Below, one piece after another: positions 57,113 through 64,000 of a DNA stretch of 64,000 bases (its first letter is position 1; the number at the start of each line of letters is the position of its first letter). The notes under the pieces were generated by a model. The model did not search any database and was not told where the DNA came from. It was given only the letters and a program-made list of their open reading frames with translations. The translations under genes and the position numbers were made by a program. Source of the DNA: Nocardia huaxiensis (GTDB lineage: Bacteria; Actinomycetota; Actinomycetes; Mycobacteriales; Mycobacteriaceae); assembly GCF_013744875.1 (NCBI RefSeq), contig NZ_CP059399.1, positions 5,518,001 through 5,582,000 on the forward strand, read 5' to 3'.

Positions 57113-57643
57113 TCACGACTGGAGCACGGCGCGGATCGCCGCGGGCGCCCAGGTGTATTCCAGTTCCGGCAGCGAGAAACCCCGCGGCCAGCGCACCACC
57201 CGATCCGCGGTCAGCACGCCGCCCTGCCGCTCGTAGAACGCGATCGCGGGCGCATTGGCCTTCAGCACTTCGAGATACAGGGGTCGATCCGGATACTCGG
57301 CCGCCGACCACCCCAGCGCATGCCGAAACAACTGTGTTCCAGTTCCATTGCGCTTCCGGGCGGGCCGGACATGCAGGTTGTCGAGCAGCACGCGGCCGTC
57401 GGATTGCGGTGTCAGATAAGCGAATCCGAGTAGCTGCGCGTCCGACTCGGCGACGAGCAGCGCAGCGGCCGACGCCGCGCTCAGCCGGCCCCGCCACAGC
57501 TCGAGCCGGTTCGTGAACAGCGACTCCCCCAGCTCGTCGTCGGGCAGGATGCCCGCGTACGCGGTACGCCAACTGCTCGTGTGCAGCGCCGCCACCGCGT
57601 CCGCGTCCTCCCGGCGACCGGCCCGGATCTCTACCACACCCAT
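57113..57643 (-). CDS. GNAT-family N-acetyltransferase
   Basis: A 176-residue GNAT-fold protein: VEIRAGRREDADAVAALHTSSW start, acetyl-CoA loop HVRPARKRNGTGTQLFRHA (R/K-x2-G-x-G/T type), and LEVLKANAPAIAFYERQGG. It transfers an acetyl group to an amine of unknown identity. The start is uncertain: ATG 57643 directly precedes the domain but has no SD; ATG 57655 is also possible. Confidence 0.84.
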   Translation of the reverse strand: MGVVEIRAGRREDADAVAALHTSSWRTAYAGILPDDELGESLFTNRLELWRGRLSAASAAALLVAESDAQLLGFAYLTPQSDGRVLLDNLHVRPARKRNGTGTQLFRHALGWSAAEYPDRPLYLEVLKANAPAIAFYERQGGVLTADRVVRWPRGFSLPELEYTWAPAAIRAVLQS

Positions 57644-57725
57644 GAATTCGAGCATGCCAGACAACCGGGAGAACCCCGAGATCGGAAGGGGCGATCTCGA
57701 GGTCTGCCGATCGGCCGGAGGCTGT

Positions 57726-58046
57726 CTACGCCTGGATTACTTCGATTCCCACCAGCGCGTTGAAAGAATCGCAGCTGGCCCAGGATTGATTCTGGCCGTA
57801 CTGAATCGGGCCGTATTTCCAGTAGGTGAAGGGAACGGGCCAGGCTACGCAGGTGAGTTTGACCTGATGCCAGGTTCCCAGCTCGCAATTGGCCATTCCA
57901 CCGGTATTGAAGATGTTGTAGACGTGACAATTGGCCTGCCATACCGGCACATCGGCCTGGGCCACGCCACCACCAGCGAACAGTGCGCCCGCAGTTGCCG
58001 TGGCAACGGCGGCAGCGCCGGCAGCAAGCCGCTTCGCAGATAGCAT
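57726..58046 (-). CDS. Small secreted protein with four cysteines
   Basis: A 106-residue protein with a signal peptide (basic start, Ala-rich core, likely cleavage after AQA at residue 31). The mature part of 75 residues has four Cys (in NCHVYN, NCELG, LTCVAW and SCDSF), enough for two disulfides, and many aromatic residues. ATG 58046 follows a perfect AGGAGG. This resembles small secreted nocardial/mycobacterial proteins of unknown role. I do not recognise the family. Confidence 0.8.
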   Translation of the reverse strand: MLSAKRLAAGAAAVATATAGALFAGGGVAQADVPVWQANCHVYNIFNTGGMANCELGTWHQVKLTCVAWPVPFTYWKYGPIQYGQNQSWASCDSFNALVGIEVIQA

Positions 58047-58102
58047 TCCGACCTCCTGAATTGGTGTTGTGCCCAGCTAATCGCACCCACGGGGCCTACT
58101 CG

Positions 58103-58507
58103 TTACTTTCGAGCAAATTGCTCTGCGACCGCCTCGAGGCGGCGGCGGAGCAGACAGAATTCATTTCCCTCCGGGTCGGCCAGGACGTGCCAGCTCGCCG
58201 TCTCACCCTGACCGATATCGACCTTCCGCGCACCGAGCGCGAGCAGCCGTTCCAATTCGGCGTCCTGATCGCGGTCGGTGGGGTTCACGTCGAAATGCAT
58301 CCGGATTTTGCCGCGTTCGGTCTCACCGGTCCGGGCGAACAGCAGGGTGGGCTGCGGTCCGCCGAATCCCGTTGCGGGCGGGCCGATCTCCAGATGACTG
58401 TCGCCCTCCCAGCCGAGTTCGACGAAGCCCAGGACCGCGCACCAGAAGTCCGCCAGCCGTTGCGGATCGGCACAGTCGATGACCAATTCGGTGATCCTGC
58501 AAGACAT
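58103..58507 (-). CDS. VOC/glyoxalase-family protein
   Basis: A 134-residue glyoxalase-fold protein: ITELVIDCADPQRLADFWCA start, HLEIGPP, MHFDVNPTD and WHVLADPEGNEFCLL end, giving the usual paired beta-alpha-beta modules with His/Glu metal-ligand positions. It could be a metal-dependent lyase, dioxygenase or resistance protein. It starts 10 bp after the sigma factor stop, so it belongs to the same operon. Confidence 0.86.
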   Translation of the reverse strand: MSCRITELVIDCADPQRLADFWCAVLGFVELGWEGDSHLEIGPPATGFGGPQPTLLFARTGETERGKIRMHFDVNPTDRDQDAELERLLALGARKVDIGQGETASWHVLADPEGNEFCLLRRRLEAVAEQFARK

Positions 58508-58517
58508 GTGCGCGACC

Positions 58518-59660
58518 CTAGCGCAGCAGCTGCCGTAGCCGCGCCGCCTCGCGGGTGAGATGGTCGCGTTCGGGCAGCGTGGTGGCCGCGTGCGCCGCCT
58601 CGGCGTACAGGGCGGCGGCCTGCTCGAGGTCACCGGCGCGTTCGTGGAGGTAGGCGCGGGCCGCGGCGTGGCGGGGCAGATCCTGGTCCAGGTCGGCCAA
58701 TGCCGCCAGTCCGGCGCGGGGACCGTCGGCCTCACCGACCGCCACCGCCCGGTTCAGCCGCACCACCGGGCTCGCGGTGAGCCGAACCAGCTCGTCGTAC
58801 CACTGCACGATCTGCACCCAATCCGTCTCGGCGGCGCTGCGAGCGTCGGCATGCAGGGCGGCGATGGCGGCCTGGGCCTGGTATTCGCCCAGTGCATCGC
58901 GGGCCAGTGCGCCCTGCAGGATCGCCACGCCCTCGGCGATGCGGGCGGTGTCCCAGCGGGATCGGTCCTGCTGCGCGAGCGGGATCAGCTGACCGCCCGG
59001 ACCGGTGCGCGACGCGCGGCGCGCGTGATGCAGCAGCATGAGGGCGAGCAGGCCCGACACCTCGGGCTCGTCGCGCACGGCGGCGAGCTGGCGGGTGAGC
59101 CGGATGGCCTCGGCCGCCAGATCGAGCTCACCGCCGTAGCCCTCGTTGAAGACGAGATAGAGCACGCGCAGCACGGTCGGCAGGTCGCCGGGCCGGTCGA
59201 GGGGCAGACCCGCGATGCGCCGTTTGGCGCGGCTGATTCGCTGCGCCATGGTCGCTTCCGGGACGAGATAGGCGGCCGCGATCTGGCGGGTCGTGAGGCC
59301 ACCGGCGGCGCGCAGGGTCAGAGCCACCGCCGAACTCGGGGACAGGGATGGGTGCGCGCACAGGAAATACAGCCACAGCGTGTCGTCCGTGGCGGGCACC
59401 GGACCGGCCGCGGGCTCCGCCTCGACGGCGAGTTCCCTTCCCCGCCGGGATGTTTCGGCGCGGGCGGCATCGAGGAACCTGTGCCACGCGGCGGCGACGA
59501 GCCAGCCTTTGGGATCGCGCGGCGGATCGTCCGGCCAGCTCTCCAGCGCGCGAATCAGCGCCTCCTGCACGGCGTCCTCGGCCGACGCGAAATCCGCTCC
59601 GCGCCGGACGAGCACACCGATGACCGCGGGCACGAGCTCGCGCAGCAGCGCGTCGTTCAC
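58518..59660 (-). CDS. ECF RNA polymerase sigma factor (ECF42-type)
   Basis: A 380-residue extracytoplasmic-function sigma factor. Region 2 (ASAEDAVQEALIRALESWP), region 4 (GLTTRQIAAAYLVPEATMAQRISRAKRRI split over two helices) and a long C-terminal helical extension of about 190 residues with TPR-like repeats are present. This layout and its coupling to a DGPF/YCII gene are typical of group ECF42, where the extension replaces an anti-sigma factor. GTG 59660 overlaps the YCII stop. It probably activates the DGPF gene and neighbours. Confidence 0.87.
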   Translation of the reverse strand: MNDALLRELVPAVIGVLVRRGADFASAEDAVQEALIRALESWPDDPPRDPKGWLVAAAWHRFLDAARAETSRRGRELAVEAEPAAGPVPATDDTLWLYFLCAHPSLSPSSAVALTLRAAGGLTTRQIAAAYLVPEATMAQRISRAKRRIAGLPLDRPGDLPTVLRVLYLVFNEGYGGELDLAAEAIRLTRQLAAVRDEPEVSGLLALMLLHHARRASRTGPGGQLIPLAQQDRSRWDTARIAEGVAILQGALARDALGEYQAQAAIAALHADARSAAETDWVQIVQWYDELVRLTASPVVRLNRAVAVGEADGPRAGLAALADLDQDLPRHAAARAYLHERAGDLEQAAALYAEAAHAATTLPERDHLTREAARLRQLLR

Positions 59661-60064
59661 TCGGTCACCGTGGGCAGTTCCCCGTAGAACGGCCGTATCT
59701 CGAGCCATTCGCGAATCGGCTTGCCGCCCGCGCCGGGCGCTTCGGACAGCTCGGCCGCCAGCTCGAGGGCCCGCTGGTAGGTCTCGACGTCGATGATCGT
59801 CCAGCCGGCGATCAGATCCTTGGTTTCCGCGAACGGGCCGTCGGTGACGGGCGGGCGACCCGGGCCGTCGGAGCGGACGAAGGTGCCCTGGTCCGACAGC
59901 GCCCGATGCTCCACGAACTCACCGGTCTCCTCGAGCCGGGTGGCGAAATCGGCCATGTACTGGATGTGGGCCGTCACCTCCTCCGGCGTCCACTGGTCCA
60001 TGGGCACGTCGTTCTCCGGTGTCGGCGCACCGCGATAGTGCTTGAGCAGCAGGTACTTGGGCAT
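59657..60064 (-). CDS. YCII/DGPF-domain protein
   Basis: A 135-residue protein with the DGPF signature in PVTDGPFAETKDLIAGW (residues about 73-89) and KYLLLKHYRG start. YCII/DGPF proteins resemble small dehydrochlorinases or muconolactone isomerases; their reaction is usually unknown. They are the standard partners and targets of ECF42 sigma factors. ATG 60064 follows GAGGAG. Its stop overlaps the sigma factor start. Confidence 0.88.
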   Translation of the reverse strand: MPKYLLLKHYRGAPTPENDVPMDQWTPEEVTAHIQYMADFATRLEETGEFVEHRALSDQGTFVRSDGPGRPPVTDGPFAETKDLIAGWTIIDVETYQRALELAAELSEAPGAGGKPIREWLEIRPFYGELPTVTE

Positions 60065-60181
60065 GATGTTCTCCTCGGTTCGGTTCCATGGTCACACCTC
60101 GGTTGGTGTCGCGAGGCCCGGTGGGCTGCTCGTACCCCTGGGACGGAACCAGCCGTCGATTCTCGACATCCCCGCGACGGA

Positions 60182-60253
60182 ATTCTCGAGAATCTTTCCG
60201 ATGTGCGATTCCTGCACTACATATGTAGTCTCACCTCCAACTACACATGTAGT
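60182..60253. promoter_or_regulatory. Palindromic operator cluster before hydrolase gene
   Basis: Three palindromes lie in the 211-bp gap: ATTCTCGAGAAT (60182-60193, perfect), ACTACATATGTAGT (60216-60229, perfect) and ACTACACATGTAGT (60240-60253, one mismatched pair). The last two start 24 bp apart and share the TACA-n-TGTA form used by BlaI/MecI- or TetR-type repressors. They end 22 bp before the hydrolase ATG and would block its promoter. Confidence 0.6.
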
Positions 60254-60275
60254 GACAGGATCGAGGGAGGGGCCC

Positions 60276-61139
60276 ATGATGATCGACTTCGCGCCCGACA
60301 GGAAGCTGTACCCATTCGAGTCGCGGTGGTTCGACTCCGCCGCCGGCCGGGTGCACTACATCGACGAGGGGTCCGGGCCGACGATCCTGTTCTGTCACGG
60401 ATCACCGACCTGGAGCTTCCTGTACCGGCACCTCGTGGCGGACCTACGGGATCGATTCCGGTGCGTGGCAATCGACAATCTGGGATTCGGATTGTCCGAG
60501 CGCCCTGCGGGTTTCGACTACACCATCGCCGAGCACACCACCGTCCTCGGCGAACTGATCGACCATCTCCGGCTCGACGACTTCGTGGTCATGGGACACG
60601 ATTGGGGCGGGCCCATCGGCCTGGGCGCGGCGACGACGCGAGCGGACCGGGTGCGAGGAATCGTCCTGGGCAACACCGCGTTCTGGCCGATCGACGCCTT
60701 CGCCAATCGCGCATTCAGCGTGCTCATGAACAGCCGCCCCATGCAGCGGCGAATCCTGGAGCGCAACTTCCTCGTCGAACGCGTCCTGCTCCCGGAGCTG
60801 GGCCGCTCGGTCACCGAGACCGAGGCCGCGCACTATCGCGCGGTCCAGCCCACCCCCGCCGCCCGCAGGGGACTCGCCCTGACCCCCAAGGAGATTCGCG
60901 CCGCCGGTCCCCTGCTGAAGCAGCTCGAACACGATGTCCCCGCCCTGCTCGGCAAGAAACCGGCGCTCGCGGTGTGGGGCATGCGCGACCCGGTCTTCCG
61001 GCCGAAGCCGAGCCTGCCCCGCGTCCGTGCCGCCTTCACCGACCTCGAAGTCGTCGAACTGCCGCACGCTCGGCACTACATCCAGGAGCACAACCCCAGC
61101 GCGATCGCGACCGCCATCGCGAAGCGATTCCAGGACTAG
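60276..61139 (+). CDS. Haloalkane dehalogenase-like alpha/beta hydrolase
   Basis: A 287-residue alpha/beta hydrolase. The nucleophile is Asp109 in VVMGHDWGGPIG (Asp rather than Ser, followed by Trp), the catalytic base is His in HARHYIQEHNP near the end, and the oxyanion motif is HGSPTW. These are haloalkane dehalogenase features, replacing halogen by hydroxyl. ATG 60276 follows GGGAGGGG; the next codon is also ATG. The promoter carries two ACTACA-type palindromes. No repressor gene is adjacent. It converges with meaB, with a 4-bp overlap. Confidence 0.87.
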   Translation: MMIDFAPDRKLYPFESRWFDSAAGRVHYIDEGSGPTILFCHGSPTWSFLYRHLVADLRDRFRCVAIDNLGFGLSERPAGFDYTIAEHTTVLGELIDHLRLDDFVVMGHDWGGPIGLGAATTRADRVRGIVLGNTAFWPIDAFANRAFSVLMNSRPMQRRILERNFLVERVLLPELGRSVTETEAAHYRAVQPTPAARRGLALTPKEIRAAGPLLKQLEHDVPALLGKKPALAVWGMRDPVFRPKPSLPRVRAAFTDLEVVELPHARHYIQEHNPSAIATAIAKRFQD

Positions 61140-62260
61140 TCGCGGGCGTCGAAGGCACGCAGGATCTCCTCGGCGGCCAGCGCCGGGGTGAGCGAGCCGT
61201 CGCGGATCTGCTTCTCGACCTGTGCGCGAACGGATTTCACGTTCGGATTGTCGGTGAGACGGCGCAGCAGGTTGTCGTGCACCATGGTCCAGGTCCAGTC
61301 GACCTGCTGGCGGCGGCGCTTCTCGGCGAACTCGCCCGCCTCGGTGAGGACCCGGCGGTGGGTGAGGACGGTGTCCCAGAACTTGTCCAGGCCGATGCCA
61401 TTGAGCCCGCTCATGGTGAGAACCGGTGGGTGCCACAGGGATTCGCGCGGATGGATGAGGCGCATGGCGCCGGAGAGCTCGCGGGCGGCGGCCTTGGCCT
61501 CGAGTTCGTGCTTGCCGTCGGCCTTGTTGACCGCGACCAGGTCGGCCAGTTCCAGGACGCCCTTCTTGATGCCCTGGAGCTGGTCGCCGGTGCGAGCGAG
61601 GGTCAGGAAGCAGAAGGCATCGACCATATTGGCGACGGTGACCTCGGACTGGCCGACGCCGACGGTCTCCACCAGGATGACGTCGTAGCCCGCGGCCTCC
61701 ATCAGCACGATGGTTTCGCGGGTCGCCTTGGCCACGCCGCCGAGGGTGCCCGCGGTGGGTGACGGGCGGATATAGGCGTTGCGCTCCACGGACAGTCGCG
61801 CCATGCGCGTCTTGTCACCGAGGATGGAGCCGCCGGTGCGGGTCGAGGACGGGTCGACCGCGAGCACCGCGACCCGATGGCCCTCACCGATCAGGTACAT
61901 GCCCAGCGCGTCGATGAACGTCGACTTGCCGACGCCCGGAACACCGGTGATACCAACGCGATTCGAGACGACCCGCTCGGAATCGGGGGTGAGTTTCAGC
62001 AGCAGCTGCTGGGCGAGCGCGCGGTGGTCGGCGCGGGTGGATTCGACCAGGGTGATGGCTCGGGCCAGCGCCGCACGCTGGCCCTCGCGCACCCGGGCCG
62101 CCAGCTCATCGACATCGATGACCCGGCGGGACGCACCCGACGAGCCCCCTCCCCCTTGGGCACCGGGCCGGGAATCGTTGCCGGGCAGGCCGACTCCCGC
62201 GGTGGTGCCGAGCCGAGGATGGATCGCGCCATCCTCGGCCGTGTGTGCGGCGTCGCTCAT
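61136..62260 (-). CDS. meaB: Methylmalonyl-CoA mutase-associated GTPase MeaB
   Basis: A 374-residue G3E-family GTPase. Walker A GVPGVGKS is at residues 106-113; [14 protein letters not shown] and NKADGKHE (NKxD) complete the GTP site. MeaB loads and protects the B12 cofactor of methylmalonyl-CoA mutase. The first 45 residues are a low-complexity Gly-rich extension. ATG 62260 overlaps the mutB stop (ATGA), so the two are coupled. Confidence 0.94.
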   Translation of the reverse strand: MSDAAHTAEDGAIHPRLGTTAGVGLPGNDSRPGAQGGGGSSGASRRVIDVDELAARVREGQRAALARAITLVESTRADHRALAQQLLLKLTPDSERVVSNRVGITGVPGVGKSTFIDALGMYLIGEGHRVAVLAVDPSSTRTGGSILGDKTRMARLSVERNAYIRPSPTAGTLGGVAKATRETIVLMEAAGYDVILVETVGVGQSEVTVANMVDAFCFLTLARTGDQLQGIKKGVLELADLVAVNKADGKHELEAKAAARELSGAMRLIHPRESLWHPPVLTMSGLNGIGLDKFWDTVLTHRRVLTEAGEFAEKRRRQQVDWTWTMVHDNLLRRLTDNPNVKSVRAQVEKQIRDGSLTPALAAEEILRAFDARD

Positions 62261-64000
62261 TCGGCCGCGCCAGTTCCGATCTCGTGCCCGAGGGAATCCC
62301 CCAGCTTCTTGATCAGATCGATGGCGGCGTCGGCGATGACGGTGCCGGGCGGGAAGATCGCGGCAGCGCCGGCTGCACGCAGTTCCTCGAAGTCACCGGG
62401 CGGGATGACACCGCCGACGATGACCATGATGTCGGGGCGTCCGACATCGGCCAGCGCCTGCCGCAGGGCGGGCACCAGCGTGAGATGGCCTGCGGCAAGC
62501 GAGGATACGCCGACGATGTGCACGTCGTTGTCCGCCGCCTGCTGCGCCACCTCTTCGGGGGTCTGGAACAGCGGGCCCACATCGACGTCCATGCCGAGGT
62601 CGGCGAAGGCGGTGGCGATCACCTTCTGGCCGCGGTCGTGGCCGTCCTGGCCCATCTTGGCGACCAGGATGCGGGGGCGGCGACCCTCGGCCTCGGCGAA
62701 CTCCTCGACAAGACCGATGGCCTTGCTGATGTTGGTCACCTTGCCTGCCTCCTCGCGGTAAACGCCGGAGAGCGTACGGATTTCGGCCTGATGGCGGCCG
62801 TACACCTGCTCGAGGGCATCGGAGATCTCGCCGACGGTGGCCTTGGCCCGCGCGGCGTTGATGGCCAATGCCAGGAGGTTGTTGTCCATGCCGCCCTCGG
62901 AAGACGAAGCGGCGCGGGTCAATTCGGCCAGTGCGCGCTCGACCTCGGCCGAATCCCGTTCCGCCCGCAGCTTGACGAGCTTGGCGTTCTGCTCGGCGCG
63001 CACGCGCGAGTTCTCGACCTTGAGCACCTCGATCGGGGTGTCTTCCTCGACCTGGTATTTGTTGACGCCGATGACCGGCTGCTGCCCGGTGTCGATGCGC
63101 GCCTGGGTGCGGGCGGCGGCCTCTTCGATGCGCAGCTTCGGAATGCCTTCCGAAATCGCCTGTGCCATACCGCCGTGCGCCTCGATCTCGGCGATGTGGG
63201 CGCGGGCGCGCTGGGCCAGCTGGTGGGTCAGCCACTCGACGTAGTACGAGCCGCCCCACGGGTCGGCGGGCCGGGTGGTGTTGGACTCCTGCTGGATCAG
63301 CAGCTGGGTATTGCGGGCGATGCGGGCGGAGAAGTCCGTCGGCAGGGCCAGCGCCTCGTCGAGGGCGTTGGTGTGCAGCGACTGGGTGTGCCCCTGGGTG
63401 GCGGCCATGGCCTCGACACAGGTGCGCGCCACATTGTTGAACACGTCCTGCGCGGTCAGCGACCAGCCGGAGGTCTGCGAATGCGTGCGCAGGGCAAGCG
63501 ATTTCGCGCTCTTGGGCTCGAACTTGGCGACCAGCTCGCTCCACAGCAGGCGGCCCGCACGGAGTTTGGCGACCTCCATGAAGAAGTTCATGCCGATGGC
63601 CCAGAAGAACGACAGGCGCGGCGCGAACTTGTCGACCTCCATGCCCGCGTCGATACCGGCCTTGATGTACTCCACGCCGTCGGCGAGGGTGTAGGCCAGC
63701 TCCAGATCGGCTGTGGCGCCGGCTTCTTGGATGTGGTAGCCGGAGATGGAGATGGAGTTGAACTTCGGCATCTTCGCGGAGGTGTAGGCGAAGATGTCGG
63801 AGATGATCCGCATGGAGGGCTTGGGCGGATAGATGTAGGTGTTGCGGACCATGAACTCCTTCAGAATGTCGTTCTGAATGGTTCCGGCCAGCTGTTCGGG
63901 CTTGACGCCCTGCTCCTCGGCGGCGACGACGTAGAGCGCCAGGATCGGCAGCACCGCGCCGTTCATGGTCATCGACACCGAAACCTGGTCCAGCGGAATC
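62257..64000 (-). CDS. mutB: Methylmalonyl-CoA mutase large subunit, 5' part outside window
   Basis: About 581 C-terminal residues are visible; the start lies beyond the right edge. The catalytic barrel runs through [20 protein letters not shown] and [11 protein letters not shown] to [11 protein letters not shown], and the C-terminal B12-binding domain has the cobalt-ligand motif GQDGHDRG (DxHxxG). It interconverts succinyl-CoA and (R)-methylmalonyl-CoA. It is coupled to meaB. This appears to be ordinary chromosomal context, with no DosR-like box. Confidence 0.95.
   Translation of the reverse strand, partial: IPLDQVSVSMTMNGAVLPILALYVVAAEEQGVKPEQLAGTIQNDILKEFMVRNTYIYPPKPSMRIISDIFAYTSAKMPKFNSISISGYHIQEAGATADLELAYTLADGVEYIKAGIDAGMEVDKFAPRLSFFWAIGMNFFMEVAKLRAGRLLWSELVAKFEPKSAKSLALRTHSQTSGWSLTAQDVFNNVARTCVEAMAATQGHTQSLHTNALDEALALPTDFSARIARNTQLLIQQESNTTRPADPWGGSYYVEWLTHQLAQRARAHIAEIEAHGGMAQAISEGIPKLRIEEAAARTQARIDTGQQPVIGVNKYQVEEDTPIEVLKVENSRVRAEQNAKLVKLRAERDSAEVERALAELTRAASSSEGGMDNNLLALAINAARAKATVGEISDALEQVYGRHQAEIRTLSGVYREEAGKVTNISKAIGLVEEFAEAEGRRPRILVAKMGQDGHDRGQKVIATAFADLGMDVDVGPLFQTPEEVAQQAADNDVHIVGVSSLAAGHLTLVPALRQALADVGRPDIMVIVGGVIPPGDFEELRAAGAAAIFPPGTVIADAAIDLIKKLGDSLGHEIGTGAAE

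Noticed and set aside
54956..57433. Rightward open frame of 825 codons opposite the SulP gene
   Set aside because: Arg/Gln/His-rich shadow translation; the leftward SulP protein has full family signatures.

Overview
The window is high-GC DNA (about 70 percent by eye) with closely packed genes, many ATGA-type start/stop overlaps and frequent GTG starts. This points to an actinobacterium of the Nocardia/Rhodococcus/Mycobacterium group. I recognise many genes as relatives of the Mycobacterium tuberculosis DosR (DevR) dormancy regulon: PfkB, the Rv2004c kinase-like fusion, a GH65 enzyme (Rv2006 domain), the Rv0079-like hibernation factor, CtpF-type ATPases, Acg-type nitroreductases, two-domain universal stress proteins, the Rip3-type site-2 protease, a CBS protein (Hrp1 type) and a DevS/DosT-type haem GAF kinase. 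These matches come from reading the proteins; no database was searched.

Layout. 1-6 kb: pfkB (cut by the window edge), a frameshifted DUF4389 membrane gene, the Rv2004c-like gene and a GH65-USP pair. 6-9 kb: an AraC regulator, a CsoR/CstR-type repressor with two operators facing an AhpD-like gene, and small genes. 9-15 kb: a coupled cluster of a small membrane protein, a rifampicin-phosphotransferase-like dikinase and a PAP2-PhoD fusion. 15-20 kb: an ABC permease whose ATPase is decayed, then DUF1918, hibernation factor, a polytopic membrane protein and an alcohol dehydrogenase. 20-36 kb: ABC1 kinase, PPOX protein, flavodoxin, a broken CBS-BON gene, USP, two P-type ATPases, a serine hydrolase, nitroreductase and MFS transporter. 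36-42 kb: a five-gene operon of acyl-CoA ligase, E1alpha, E1beta, E2 and acyl carrier protein. 42-52.7 kb: GyrI-like/DUF302 fusion, flavodoxin, DUF2267, site-2 protease, PEP synthase, sensor kinase, two USPs and a nitroreductase. 52.8-57 kb: a cation/proton antiporter with two regulatory subunits and a SulP transporter. 57-64 kb: apparently ordinary genome: GNAT, a small secreted protein, an ECF42-type sigma factor with a DGPF protein, a haloalkane-dehalogenase-like enzyme, meaB and mutB.

The unifying signal is a 14-bp near-palindrome (core GGGACC-WW-GGTCCC, close to the M. tuberculosis DosR box) found by eye at about 20 places between 582 and 52709, nearly all upstream of genes and often between divergent pairs. 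In two places it occurs as a tandem pair exactly 22 bp apart. I saw no good copy in the last 11 kb. The window therefore looks like one contiguous dormancy/hypoxia island of roughly 52 kb, carrying its own sensor kinase but no recognisable devR. The gene set suggests rerouting of pyruvate/PEP/acetyl-CoA flow (PfkB, two dikinases, a PDH-like complex), ribosome hibernation, ion homeostasis, flavin/F420-type redox enzymes and stress sensing. Several genes are broken or remnant: DUF4389, CBS-BON, the ABC ATPase, a DUF302 stub and a glyoxalase stub.
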